From NCBI RefSeq assembly GCF_001434975.1, contig NZ_AZEL01000026.1, positions 34,439-98,438 on the forward strand: a DNA stretch of 64,000 nt, read 5' to 3'. Below are positions 1 through 7,925 of this stretch, one piece after another. The stretch is from Lactobacillus gallinarum DSM 10532 = JCM 2011. Lineage in GTDB: Bacteria; Bacillota; Bacilli; Lactobacillales; Lactobacillaceae. Under the pieces are notes generated by a model. It was not told where the DNA came from. It worked only from the letters and a program-made list of their open reading frames with translations, and made no database searches. The position numbers and the translations under genes are program-made. How positions within the stretch are numbered: position 1 is the first letter of the stretch; each line of letters begins with the position of its first letter.

Positions 1-1
1 C

Positions 2-325
2 ATGTTGTCAAGTGGTGGTATTTATAAAAAAGGTAAGTCACTTACTCCAACAGGAACTTATACCATCCAAGCTGGCCGAGGTGATAGTTTCTTTAATTAT
101 AAATTAAATGAAGGGGCAAATAATTGGACAAGTTGGAGTCCAGATAATGTTTACTTGTTCCACTCTGTGCCAACTAAAGCTGATGGTAACTACAATATGA
201 AGGAAGCTGCTAAATTGGGCAGAACTCAGGGATCTCATGGTTGTATTCGACTTAGTGTGCCAGATTCCAAGTGGCTAATGGACAATATTCCTGATGGCAC
301 TAAGGTTGTAATTAAAGATCGTTAA
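2..325 (+). CDS. L,D-transpeptidase (YkuD domain), C-terminal part, cut by window start
   Basis: This is the C-terminal 107 residues of a YkuD-type L,D-transpeptidase, which makes 3-3 crosslinks or attaches molecules to peptidoglycan outside the membrane. The sequence shows the family signature SHGCIRLSVPD near residue 78, containing the catalytic Cys and its Arg, and an upstream His in LFHSVPTK that fits the first conserved His. The frame is open to the window edge, so the ATG at position 2 is probably internal and the signal/anchor region lies outside. A hairpin terminator follows the stop. Confidence 0.85.
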   Translation: MLSSGGIYKKGKSLTPTGTYTIQAGRGDSFFNYKLNEGANNWTSWSPDNVYLFHSVPTKADGNYNMKEAAKLGRTQGSHGCIRLSVPDSKWLMDNIPDGTKVVIKDR

Positions 326-333
326 TGCAGAAA

Positions 334-366
334 AAGCGTTACTCAGTTTTGAGTAGCGCTTATTTT
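334..366 (+). terminator. rho-independent terminator after the L,D-transpeptidase gene
   Basis: The hairpin pairs AAGCG..ACTC with GAGT..CGCTT and is followed by TATTTT. It lies directly downstream of the transpeptidase stop and between convergent genes. Confidence 0.7.
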
Positions 367-690
367 CATAGTGAGTTAAGCCATTCGAGTTGTCCTTCGT
401 TGCGTGAGATAGCTCGCGTTAAGATCAAATAATGACCATAATTCTTTTTAATATTTTTTTGATCACTGAATAGTAATTTCTTGCGTGCATATAGGTGCTG
501 CAATTGTGATTTGATTAATGCTTTTTCTTCGTCAATTAATTCCGCAATCCGTGGATCATTTTGATCATTGATAAAAAATAATTTAAGTGAAAAGAGATCA
601 TGACTAACAGCTAATTCTGTGATAGGTTGCTTTATCCAATTTTCTAACTGGAGAGCGCCTTTTTTAGTTAGTGAATAAACGATCACTCGT
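366..690 (-). pseudogene. PadR-family regulator, 5' end missing
   Basis: The reading frame shows the end of the winged helix of PadR regulators (VYSLTKKGALQLENW) followed by the C-terminal helical dimerisation region, about 105 residues. Full-length members of this two-domain type are about 180 residues, so the DNA-recognition helices are missing. The frame runs on to a TTG at 719, but the first ten residues before RVIVYSLT do not look like PadR. They are antisense to the start of the neighbouring Rpn coding sequence. The break therefore lies at about 680-690, where two truncated genes meet head to head. It is presumably non-functional. Confidence 0.6.
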
Positions 691-1569
691 GATCCCATCT
701 TTGGACATGTTTTTAGCAAACCAGAGAATTGCTTGCATTTATTGCAGAGTATTCTTCCAGATCTGGGGATAACTGAAGTCGAAGTTACACCTCAGAAGCA
801 GTTAAACAAGAAATTGCTAGAGAAGAATGTCATCATGGATCTGTGGGCAAAGAACAAGGATGGAAAAATCTTTGATGTGGAAATGCAAACGACCAAGCAA
901 AAAGGGCCTGGCGCTAGATTTCGCTATTATCAATCCATAGCAGATCAGGATTCATTGAAGCCTGGCGAAGATCTTGATCAAATTGGGGAAACGTATATTA
1001 TTTTCATTTACCCATTTGATCCATTCGGTGAAGGAAAATATATTTATGAAGGTGCGTTTCTTTTAGATAAAGATAATCCTGATTCGCAAGCTAATACGAA
1101 AACACATTGGATTTCGATTAATGCCAGGGGCTATAAAGGTAAGATTACGTCAGAACTGAAAGATTTTTTGAATTATATTAAATATGGATTGACTAAAGAT
1201 AGTAGCAATTTTATTAAGGAGATTGATCGGGAACGTTTAGATTACATTAGAAGTACAGAGTGGAGGGATGCCAAAATGAGCTTAGACGTACTATTGACTG
1301 ATGAAAGGGCAGAAGCTAGAAAAGAAGGCCGTCGACAAGGCCGTAAAGAAGGACGTGAAGAAGGCATAGTAGAAGGAAAATTAGAAGGTAAACTGGAAGC
1401 TCAAAGAATAGGTGTAAAAAAATTCGTTCAAAATGTGCGCGAACTTGATCAGTCTGATGATTGGATTATGTCTAAATTGATCAAAGACTATGGCAAAGAT
1501 TTTAGTGAAGCTGAGTTAAAAAAAGTTGATGCTAGAAGCAGAACAAGAATAGTTTTTTACTTAAATTAG
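679..1569 (+). pseudogene. Rpn-family recombination-promoting nuclease, start lost
   Basis: This is a PD-(D/E)XK nuclease of the Rpn/PDDEXK_2 family, proteins related to transposases that promote recombination. The core IMDLWAKNKDGKIFDVEMQ carries the family's D and ExQ residues. The C-terminal half has the typical Glu/Gly/Lys repeats (EGRRQGRKEGREEG, EGKLEGKLE). The frame is open back to the stop at 676-678, and TRDPIFGHVFSKPENCLHLL before the first usable start (TTG 733) still reads as family sequence. The natural start codon has therefore been lost at the PadR junction. A shortened protein from TTG 733 (278 aa) remains possible, but no good ribosome binding site precedes it. Confidence 0.65.
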
Positions 1570-1592
1570 TAGCCAGCACCATTCTTTCCTGC

Positions 1593-1800
1593 TATAATCA
1601 TCTTTGCCAGTAAGTTAGAAGTAGTAATTATTTCCTTTTTTAAGCGAGCCTATGTTGGTGGAAGATGGGTATTAAGGAATAACGAAGGCGTGTCTAACCG
1701 AATAAATAATGATTTTAAATAAGCGGATACTTTGTATCAATTTGAGTGGTACCGCGGGTTAATGCTCGTCTCTTTCTATCTAGGATAGGAAGAGGCTTTT
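1593..1800 (+). promoter_or_regulatory. T-box riboswitch leader of argS
   Basis: A -10 box TATAAT at 1593-1598 starts a leader of about 200 nt. It contains a Stem I apical segment (TTGGTGGAAG near 1652) and the T-box consensus GTGGTACCGCGG near 1746. After that comes a hairpin with a T run (AGAGGCTTTTTT) just before argS. In T-box leaders uncharged tRNA pairs with the specifier codon and the T-box loop and prevents termination. Because argS follows, tRNA-Arg is the expected effector. I could not fix the specifier codon with certainty. Confidence 0.9.
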
Positions 1801-1821
1801 TTGTTTAGAAAAGAGGAAAAT

Positions 1822-3507
1822 ATGGACTTTAAGAATGAAGTTGTTGACTTAGTTGCTAGCCAAGTTGATTTACCAAAAGAAAAAATTGCAGCCTTAATTG
1901 AACGTCCAAAAAATGCTAAGATGGGTGATTATGCTTTCCCAGCATTTATTTTGGCTAAGACTTTGCACAAGAACCCTGCAATGATTGCACAAGATATTGC
2001 AGAAAACTTAAGTAGTGACAATTTTGCTAGCATCAAAGCAGTTGGACCTTACGTAAACTTTGCTATTGATCATGAAAAGCTTGTTTCTTCAACCTTGAAG
2101 GATGTTTTATCTGAAAAAGAACATTACGGTGATCAAAAATTAGGCGAAGGTAATGTACCAATTGATATGTCTTCACCTAACATTGCTAAGCCAATGTCAA
2201 TGGGTCACCTTCGTTCAACAGTAATTGGTAATTCAATTGCTAAGACTATGGAAAAGGTTGGTTACACTCCAATTAAGATTAACTACCTTGGTGACTATGG
2301 TACTCAATTTGGTAAGTTGATTGCTGCTTATAAGCATTGGGGTAATGAAGAAGACGTTAAGAAAGATCCAATTATGAATCTTTTCCACTACTACGTTCGT
2401 TTCCACAAAGAAGCTGAAGATAATCCTGAACTTGATGATGAAGGTCGTGAATGGTTCAAGAAGCTTGAAGACGGTGATCCAGAAGCAGTTAAATTGTGGA
2501 AATGGTTCCGTGAAGTTTCTCTTGAAGACTTCAAGCGCATCTACAAGGAATTGGGCGTAAGCTTTGATTCATACAACGGTGAAGCTTTCTTCAACGATAA
2601 GATGCAACCAGTAATCGATGAATTGAAGGAAAAAGGTTTGCTTCATGAATCACGTGGTGCTCAAGTTGTGGATATGGGCCCGGATGAAAACCCAGCAATT
2701 ATCGTTAAGTCCGACGGTACTTCAATTTACTTAACACGTGATTTAGCTGCGGCTGAATGGAGAATGAAGGAATACAACTTCGTTAAGATGCTCTATGTGG
2801 TTGGTAACGAACAAGCACAACACTTCGTTGAATTGAAGACTGTTCTTAAGAAGATGGGGTATGACTGGTCAGATGAAATTCACCACATTCCATTTGGTTT
2901 GATTACTCAAGGCGGTAAGAAGTTATCTACTAGAAAGGGTAACGTTGTCTTCCTTGATCAAGTATTAAAGGATGCCGTTTCTCTTGCTAAGAAACAAATT
3001 GAAGAAAAGAACCCAGATTTGGCTGATAAGGATCAAGTTGCTCATGACGTAGGTGTCGGCGCAGTTATTTTCCACGATTTGAAGAATGATCGTTTAGACA
3101 ACTTTGACTTTGACCTAGATGAAGTTGTCCGTTTCGAAGGTGATACTGGTCCTTATGTTCAATACACTAATGCTCGTGCACAAAGTGTTTTGCGTAAAGC
3201 CGCTGCAATGGGTGAAAAGCCAAGCGAAGGAGACTTTGCCTTAGACGATGACTGGGCATTTGCCGTAGCTAAGGATTTAGCGGACTTCCCAAGAATTATT
3301 GCAAGAAGTGCTGACAAGTTCGAACCATCTGTAATTGCTAAGTTTGCTCTTGATTTAGCTAAGAAATTTAACAAGTACTATGCAAACGTGAAGATCTTAA
3401 CTAAAGATGATAAACTTGGTGCTCGTCTTGCCTTAGTTCAAGCTACTTCAATCGTTTTGACTGAAGCACTTAGACTCTTGGGTGTCAATGCTCCTAAGGA
3501 AATGTAA
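1822..3507 (+). CDS. argS: arginyl-tRNA synthetase
   Basis: This class I aminoacyl-tRNA synthetase charges tRNA-Arg in the cytoplasm. The HIGH-type motif appears as SPNIAKPMSMGHLRST (about residues 119-134). The KMSKS-like region is KKLSTRKGNVV. An N-terminal Arg-tRNA-synthetase domain and a C-terminal anticodon-binding domain ending in LLGVNAPKEM complete a normal-length protein of 561 residues. I chose ATG 1822 over the upstream TTG 1801 because AAGAGG precedes it at normal spacing and TTG 1801 lies in the terminator tail of the T-box. Codon use is that of a highly expressed gene. Confidence 0.97.
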   Translation: MDFKNEVVDLVASQVDLPKEKIAALIERPKNAKMGDYAFPAFILAKTLHKNPAMIAQDIAENLSSDNFASIKAVGPYVNFAIDHEKLVSSTLKDVLSEKEHYGDQKLGEGNVPIDMSSPNIAKPMSMGHLRSTVIGNSIAKTMEKVGYTPIKINYLGDYGTQFGKLIAAYKHWGNEEDVKKDPIMNLFHYYVRFHKEAEDNPELDDEGREWFKKLEDGDPEAVKLWKWFREVSLEDFKRIYKELGVSFDSYNGEAFFNDKMQPVIDELKEKGLLHESRGAQVVDMGPDENPAIIVKSDGTSIYLTRDLAAAEWRMKEYNFVKMLYVVGNEQAQHFVELKTVLKKMGYDWSDEIHHIPFGLITQGGKKLSTRKGNVVFLDQVLKDAVSLAKKQIEEKNPDLADKDQVAHDVGVGAVIFHDLKNDRLDNFDFDLDEVVRFEGDTGPYVQYTNARAQSVLRKAAAMGEKPSEGDFALDDDWAFAVAKDLADFPRIIARSADKFEPSVIAKFALDLAKKFNKYYANVKILTKDDKLGARLALVQATSIVLTEALRLLGVNAPKEM

Positions 3508-3555
3508 CTGAAAAATTATGAAAATTAAAAAATAACGCTTACATTTTGTGAAAGA

Positions 3556-3585
3556 TTGTTCATAATTCCAGAATTAGGGTACAAT
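3556..3585 (+). promoter_or_regulatory. promoter of fba
   Basis: TTGTTC (3556-3561) and TACAAT (3580-3585) are separated by 18 bases. The TACAAT lies about 30 bases upstream of a strong Shine-Dalgarno sequence (AGGAGGT, 3603-3609). Confidence 0.6.
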
Positions 3586-3617
3586 ATGCATGTAAGATAT
3601 TTAGGAGGTATTTTTTA

Positions 3618-4529
3618 ATGGCTTATTTTGACAACGGTAATCAAATCTTTAAAGATGCTCGTAAGAACCATTACGCTGTAGGTGCTTACAACACTAACAA
3701 CTTGGAATGGACTCGTGCAGAATTACGTGCTGCTGAAGAAACTAGAACTCCATTGTTGATCCAAGTATCAACTGGTGCTGCTAAGTACATGGGTGGTTAC
3801 AAGTTCGTTAAGGACATGGTAGCTGACCAAATGGATTCAATGAACATCTCAGTTCCAGTTATCTTGAACTTGGACCACGGTGACTTTGAATCAGCTAAGG
3901 AATGTATTGCTCTTGGTTACTCATCAGTTATGTTTGATGGTCACGCACTTCCAACTGATGAAAACTTGGCTAAGACTAAGGAAATCATCAAGTTAGCTCA
4001 TGAACGTGGTATTTCAGTTGAAGCTGAAATCGGTAAGATTGGTGAAAACCAAGGCGGCGGTGAATTAGCTTCTGTTGAAGATGCTAAGAAGTTCGTTGCA
4101 GCTGGCGTTGACAAGCTTGCTTGTGGTATTGGTAACATCCACGGTGTTTATCCAGCAGACTGGAAGGGCTTGAACTTCGACCGTCTTAAGGAAATTGCTG
4201 AAGCTGTTCCTGACACTCCACTTGTACTTCACGGTGGTTCAGGTATTCCTGAAGACCAAGTTAAGAAGGCTATCCAACTTGGTATTGCTAAGATCAACAT
4301 CAACACTGAATTCCAATTAGCATTCCAAGAAGCTACTCGTAAGTACATCGAAGACAAGAAGGACCTTGACAAGAAGGCTAAGGGTTATGACCCACGTAAG
4401 TTGTTATTGCCAGGTGCAGAAGCAATTACTGCCAAGATGAAGGAAATGATTTCTTGGATGGGTACTAAGACTATCGATGACGAACTTAAGGATGCTTCAT
4501 TCGACCGTTCATCATTGAACGAAGAATAA
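3618..4529 (+). CDS. fba: class II fructose-1,6-bisphosphate aldolase
   Basis: This glycolytic enzyme cleaves fructose-1,6-bisphosphate to glyceraldehyde-3-phosphate and dihydroxyacetone phosphate. It is a metal-dependent class II aldolase. Zinc-ligand and active-site segments are visible: NLDHGD (about residues 83-88), EAEIGKIG with its acidic ligand, GNIHGVY and LVLHGGSGI (about 209-217). The 303-residue length is normal. It is monocistronic, with its own promoter, an AGGAGGT ribosome binding site and a terminator. Codon bias is very strong, as expected for an abundant protein. Confidence 0.97.
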   Translation: MAYFDNGNQIFKDARKNHYAVGAYNTNNLEWTRAELRAAEETRTPLLIQVSTGAAKYMGGYKFVKDMVADQMDSMNISVPVILNLDHGDFESAKECIALGYSSVMFDGHALPTDENLAKTKEIIKLAHERGISVEAEIGKIGENQGGGELASVEDAKKFVAAGVDKLACGIGNIHGVYPADWKGLNFDRLKEIAEAVPDTPLVLHGGSGIPEDQVKKAIQLGIAKININTEFQLAFQEATRKYIEDKKDLDKKAKGYDPRKLLLPGAEAITAKMKEMISWMGTKTIDDELKDASFDRSSLNEE

Positions 4530-4548
4530 TCATTGATTATCAATTAAA

Positions 4549-4580
4549 ATAAAACTCAGCTTTGGCTGAGTTTTATTTTT
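4549..4580 (+). terminator. rho-independent terminator of fba
   Basis: AAAACTCAGC-TTTG-GCTGAGTTTT is followed by a T run, directly after fba. Confidence 0.85.
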
Positions 4581-4598
4581 TTCTAGAAAGAAAAAGTT

Positions 4599-5126
4599 AT
4601 GAAAGAATTAAACCTCCAATTGAAAGACACTGAATGGCCATTAGAATATATTGATCATGATCGTAAAATAGTGCGAGCTATCGTGTTTGATGACCAGGAA
4701 AATTATTATTTTGTTAGAGCTAAACGTGATGACGACTTTGGTAAGGCAACGCTAATTGAAACTTCAGGTGGTGGCGTTGAAGCTGGTGAAGATTTAGAAA
4801 CAGCGCTAAAGCGAGAGCTTAAAGAAGAATTAGGTGCTGAAGTTGAGATTATGCATAAAATCGGTATAGTTAGTGACTACTATAATTTGATTCATCGCCA
4901 TAATATTAATAATTATTATCTTTGCAAAGTCACTTCTTTTGGTGAAAAACATTTAACTAAGGATGAAATAGAAGATTTTCATTTGTCGACTTTAAGGTTG
5001 AGTTATCGGGATGCTGAAAAAGAATATCAAAAATGTGCGGAAACTAAAATTGGTAAATTAATTGCGGACAGAGAGTTACCGGTTTTAAGAAGAGCAAAAG
5101 TGTTGCTGGGTGGAAATTATGCGTGA
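4599..5126 (+). CDS. Nudix hydrolase
   Basis: This is a 175-residue cytoplasmic hydrolase of nucleoside diphosphate-linked compounds. The Nudix box is perfect: G-x5-E-x7-RELKEELGA, starting at GGVEAGEDLE (about residues 66-88), with all metal-binding glutamates present. The substrate cannot be read from the sequence. Its stop overlaps the start of the next small gene, so the two are probably co-transcribed and translationally coupled. ATG 4599 is preceded only by a purine-rich AGAAAGAAAAAG. Confidence 0.9.
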   Translation: MKELNLQLKDTEWPLEYIDHDRKIVRAIVFDDQENYYFVRAKRDDDFGKATLIETSGGGVEAGEDLETALKRELKEELGAEVEIMHKIGIVSDYYNLIHRHNINNYYLCKVTSFGEKHLTKDEIEDFHLSTLRLSYRDAEKEYQKCAETKIGKLIADRELPVLRRAKVLLGGNYA

Positions 5127-5388
5127 GATACTAGTTAAACAAGTAAAGTCATTAATAAAACAGCTATTGAAAAGCAAAGAATCAAAACGTGTGGTGTTGC
5201 TTACTAAGAAGAAAGATCGTTCATTAACAGTTGAAGTTGATGGTGAGCAAATGAAATTAACTGAGCAGGGATATGAGAATTCTGTTAATACATTTGCGAT
5301 TGCTGATAATGTAGCAAAGCATGCTTTCACTGCGGCTTTTAAGCGTGAGTTTCCACGAAGTCATCAGGTTTATGTGAGTGAGAAGTGA
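5119..5388 (+). CDS. small conserved hypothetical protein
   Basis: This 89-residue basic protein overlaps the end of the Nudix gene by 8 bases (ATG 5119, Nudix stop 5124-5126). TGGGTGG, about 7 bases upstream, serves as ribosome binding site, which is why I prefer this ATG over GTG 5110. The N-terminal half is Lys/Val-rich and predicted mostly helical and strand. There is no signal peptide or membrane segment. I do not recognise a family. Coupling to the Nudix gene is the only functional clue. Confidence 0.7.
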   Translation: MREILVKQVKSLIKQLLKSKESKRVVLLTKKKDRSLTVEVDGEQMKLTEQGYENSVNTFAIADNVAKHAFTAAFKREFPRSHQVYVSEK

Positions 5389-5470
5389 GATTTAATTGTA
5401 ATTAACTAATATGTATGTTTATCTGATTTTTAGCTTATAATTAGAAGTGGAATATCTTAATTATTGATCA

Positions 5471-5508
5471 AAGCATGGCTCAACCTTTGTTGAGCTTTAT
5501 TTTTTTTG
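5471..5508 (+). terminator. terminator of the Nudix gene pair
   Basis: GCTCAAC-CTTT-GTTGAGC followed by a long T-rich tract (TTTATTTTTTTT). The stretch from 5389 to 5645 otherwise holds only this hairpin and the upstream region of the next gene. Confidence 0.75.
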
Positions 5509-5645
5509 TAAATATGATGTCAAAATAGTGTGAATTTGATGAATTTAGGCGCAGAAAGGTAAAAATGATATTATATCCATAGTTTGTAACAATGTAAGTG
5601 GAGAAATTTATATAAAAATGGAGACGTGGAAAATTATAAATTAAG

Positions 5646-6293
5646 ATGACTAATTTGATTTTAGGCCTACTTGAACGAAACTGTCAAATCTATTTACACA
5701 AAAAATTTGACAGTTTCCCTAAGTCAGTAAATGCCGCATCTACTAGTTCCGCTCCTGTTGCAGCTGTCAAAAACAAGGCTAGCTTTACTAAGGAAGGCTA
5801 TATCATGCGCATTCTTAATGATAAAGATGCGTCAAAGATTTATGTTGGTAAGTCCAACTATAAGAAATTAGTTAAAAATATCACGCCTTCGAAGAAAGCA
5901 AAAACCATTAGCCCTAAAAAGGTTCAAAAAGTTAAGTTTAGAATAGAAAAAGTTCTTAACGTTAAGGGCCGCGGTGCTGGTGCACCAGTATATTTGGTTG
6001 CTTCTAAGGATAAGAAATATTCTAGTTGGACTACTCAATCTGGTTTGCAATACTATTACTTAAATAGTAAAGCAATGAAGAATGTGAAAAAGCCACTTAT
6101 GAGAATTGCTAATAGATTGAATACTAGTCTTAAGAAAGCAAACAACAAGCGTGACTTTAATGCTGCTATGAAGGCTGCTAAGAAGTTGCATGGTAATCAA
6201 AGAAAGTTTGTTTTACGTTCATTGAAACAATTAAAAAAAGATGGTTCAATGAACGTGGGTGGGACTAATCTATTAATTTTTGGTTTGCAATAA
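5646..6293 (+). pseudogene. secreted protein gene with signal peptide replaced by an IS end relict
   Basis: The frame encodes a 215-residue product. From about residue 27 it reads like the first part of a mature exported lactobacillus protein: SVNAASTSSAPVAAV looks like a signal peptidase cleavage region, followed by a Lys-rich domain (IYVGKSNYKKLVKN, KKVQKVKFRIEKVLNVKG, YSSWTTQSGLQYYYLNSKA). The preceding residues have no hydrophobic export helix. Residues 11-24 are translated directly from the IS256-type relict at 5677-5717. No convincing ribosome binding site precedes ATG 5646. I infer that the original start and signal peptide were lost. The function of the mature part is unknown. Confidence 0.55.
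5677..5717. repeat. 41-bp relict of an IS256-type element (both terminal repeats joined)
   Basis: GAAACTGTCAAAT (5677-5689) and its perfect inverse ATTTGACAGTTTC (5705-5717) enclose CTATTTACACAAAAA. The right 28 bases match, apart from one base, the right end of the decayed IS256-family element at 32062-32089. The left 13 bases are the matching left tip. This is what remains if the whole interior of such an element is deleted. No target duplication is visible in the flanks. Confidence 0.7.
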
Positions 6294-6300
6294 AATAAAT

Positions 6301-6332
6301 AAGCTCAGCATCTGCTGGGCTTTATTTTTTAC
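6301..6332 (+). terminator. terminator between convergent genes
   Basis: AGCTCAGCA-TCT-GCTGGGCTT with a following TTATTTTTT. It lies between the secreted-protein remnant and the convergent Crp/Fnr gene and may serve both. Confidence 0.7.
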
Positions 6333-6337
6333 ATAAT

Positions 6338-6988
6338 TCATCTTTCCATCTTAATCCAGCGTCCATGTACTTCAATTTTGCCATCTTTTTCTAGTTCTTT
6401 TAACTTACGGCTAAATGTCTCCGGCGTAATTCCCAAATAGCTGGCTAAGTCCTTTTTCTTCAGTTCTAATTTGACTTCATTTTTACCTTGTTCATTGGCC
6501 AAGTCATTTAGGTAAGCCAATATCCGTTCTTTGGCATCTAAAGTATTTCTAAGCACTGAATTGTGTTCAATTGCCACTAATTTTTCACCAAAATTATTTA
6601 AAAGCTTCAATGATAAATCCGGTGTTTTTTGCAAAAGGTTTTGAAAATCAACACGATTAATTGAGCATACCCAGGTGTCCTCCACAGCTTCAACAAAATT
6701 TTCACTTTCGCTTTGTTTGAATAAATGTTGCTGGCCTTCGATATCACCTTTTTGGAGTATACCTAGCACAACTTCTTTACCATCTTTTGATAGATTGTAG
6801 ACTTTTGCTTTTCCCTGATCGATGACAATCATGCCATCTTTGCCGTCGTCAGGTTGCCTAATGATACTTCCTTTAGGAAATTTTTGTTGGTGTTCGGAGA
6901 CGGTTACTAGTTTTTCTTTTAATTCAATTGGTAAATCAGTAAAAAGGGCTGCTTTGCTTAAGCAAGCAATTGGTGAATATTTTGTCAT
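6338..6988 (-). CDS. Crp/Fnr-family transcriptional regulator
   Basis: This 216-residue regulator has an N-terminal cyclic-nucleotide-binding-type beta barrel (about residues 15-120; GSIIRQPDDGKDGMIVIDQGKAKV). A long dimerisation helix follows, then a C-terminal winged helix with recognition segment KDLASYLGITPETFSRKLKEL (about 180-200). There are few cysteines (one at 9 and one near 109), so a classical Fnr iron-sulfur cluster with four Cys is not supported. The intergenic region to the divergent 7144 gene contains a perfect FNR-type palindrome, suggesting autoregulation and control of that neighbour. Confidence 0.88.
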   Translation of the reverse strand: MTKYSPIACLSKAALFTDLPIELKEKLVTVSEHQQKFPKGSIIRQPDDGKDGMIVIDQGKAKVYNLSKDGKEVVLGILQKGDIEGQQHLFKQSESENFVEAVEDTWVCSINRVDFQNLLQKTPDLSLKLLNNFGEKLVAIEHNSVLRNTLDAKERILAYLNDLANEQGKNEVKLELKKKDLASYLGITPETFSRKLKELEKDGKIEVHGRWIKMER

Positions 6989-7011
6989 AAAAATCCTCTT
7001 TTCTAAAATTC

Positions 7012-7025
7012 TTGATTTAAATCAA
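7012..7025. promoter_or_regulatory. FNR/Crp-type operator
   Basis: TTGATTTAAATCAA is a perfect 14-bp palindrome matching the FNR consensus TTGAT-N4-ATCAA. It lies 24 bases upstream of the Crp/Fnr start codon and about 120 bases upstream of the divergent gene. A regulator of this family is encoded next to it, which makes it the likely ligand. Confidence 0.7.
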
Positions 7026-7143
7026 TTTTATCATAATAGCTTCTTATTATAATTAATTACGATAAGTGTTGAGACAACAAATTATTACTCAAAGATTGTA
7101 TGATGAATTTGAAAACATCATAGTATAGAGAGGAATTATTAAG

Positions 7144-7698
7144 ATGAAAAAATATATTGCACACATTACCCCATTAAATGCAGATAAGATCGGTTGCGAA
7201 GCTCATGGCACCGCTGAATTTACTGAAGATGGCGACAAGCTTCATGTCAAAGTAGAAATGTTCGATACTCCTAAGAATATTGAACACTGGGAACACTTCC
7301 ACGGCTTTCCTGATGGTAAGGAAGCTCATGTTCCAACTATGGCTCAGGATAAAAATCATGATGGTTTCATTGATTTACCAGAAACTGAAGAAGTATCAGG
7401 TACAACCATGGTGCCATTAGATGATGCGCCACAAGACATGAACATCCCTCACGATGGTTATCCTGTTGCAGACGAAAACGGTCATTACGAATACGAAATT
7501 GATATTCCATTGGAAAAATTACAAGCTAAGTTCAAGGATGCCTTTGACACTGAAGATCTTCAATTAGATAAACGTGTAGTTTATGTACATGGTGTACCAA
7601 AGGATCTTGAATTGCCTGACACCGTTGGTGGTTGCGTAATGAGCTATGATGCGCATACAACTTTGCCAATTGCTGCAGGTAAGATAGAAAAAGCTTAA
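7144..7698 (+). CDS. cytoplasmic protein with EF-hand-like loop, possibly CHRD/Cu-Zn-SOD-like
   Basis: This is a 184-residue acidic, His-rich protein without signal peptide. Residues 69-80 (DKNHDGFIDLPE) form a textbook 12-residue EF-hand loop with D1, N3, D5, G6, I8 and E12. The segments EHWEHFHGFPDG (about 47-58), YVHGVPKD and the C-terminal GGCVMSYDAHTTLPIAAGKI recall beta-sandwich CHRD or Cu/Zn superoxide dismutase-like proteins, but I cannot confirm the fold. An AGAGGAATT ribosome binding site precedes the ATG. It is divergent from the Crp/Fnr regulator and probably under its control, which points to a role in redox or oxygen response. Confidence 0.7.
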   Translation: MKKYIAHITPLNADKIGCEAHGTAEFTEDGDKLHVKVEMFDTPKNIEHWEHFHGFPDGKEAHVPTMAQDKNHDGFIDLPETEEVSGTTMVPLDDAPQDMNIPHDGYPVADENGHYEYEIDIPLEKLQAKFKDAFDTEDLQLDKRVVYVHGVPKDLELPDTVGGCVMSYDAHTTLPIAAGKIEKA

Positions 7699-7708
7699 GG
7701 TGAATTTA

Positions 7709-7876
7709 ATGCAAAGTATTTTTTTGAAGATTTTGTGGTTAATTTGTTACCTAATTACCGCGTATTTTACCTTTAGCGGAAAAATGATGCCGGCAATGTA
7801 CTGGATGGCAGGAACAATGCTAGCTGAAGCGATTGTTTCTTTCGTTTATTGTTTGGTTAATAAGAAAAAAGCTTAA
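7709..7876 (+). CDS. small membrane protein, 55 residues
   Basis: This short ORF starts 11 bases after the preceding stop, with TAAGGTGA as ribosome binding site. The product begins MQSIFLKILWLICYLITAYF, one membrane segment. A second hydrophobic stretch (PAMYWMAGTMLAEAIVSFVYCLV) follows and the end is basic (NKKKA). Two membrane-spanning helices are likely. Spacing and the terminator right after it suggest co-transcription with the EF-hand protein. I do not recognise a family. Confidence 0.65.
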   Translation: MQSIFLKILWLICYLITAYFTFSGKMMPAMYWMAGTMLAEAIVSFVYCLVNKKKA

Positions 7877-7879
7877 TAA

Positions 7880-7923
7880 AAAAAGCCCGAAATTGTACCG
7901 CACTACAAATTTCGGGCTTTTTT
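7880..7923. terminator. strong bidirectional-looking terminator
   Basis: AAAAAAGCCCGAAATT..A pairs with T..AAATTTCGGGCTTTTTT across a short loop. It ends the 7144-7876 unit and directly abuts the XRE remnant, whose 5' end it appears to have replaced. Confidence 0.85.
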
Positions 7924-7925
7924 GA

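Noticed and set aside
733..1569. Rpn-type gene starting at TTG 733 as a complete protein
   Set aside because: Family-like sequence continues upstream of the TTG in the same frame to about 685, and no ribosome binding site precedes the TTG, so the gene is truncated.
5677..5717. The 41-bp palindrome as an ordinary terminator
   Set aside because: It lies inside an open frame, is AT-rich without a T run, and its right 28 bases match the end of the IS256-type element at 32 kb.
6338..6988. True oxygen-sensing Fnr
   Set aside because: The protein lacks the set of cysteines needed for an iron-sulfur cluster; only the general Crp/Fnr family can be stated.
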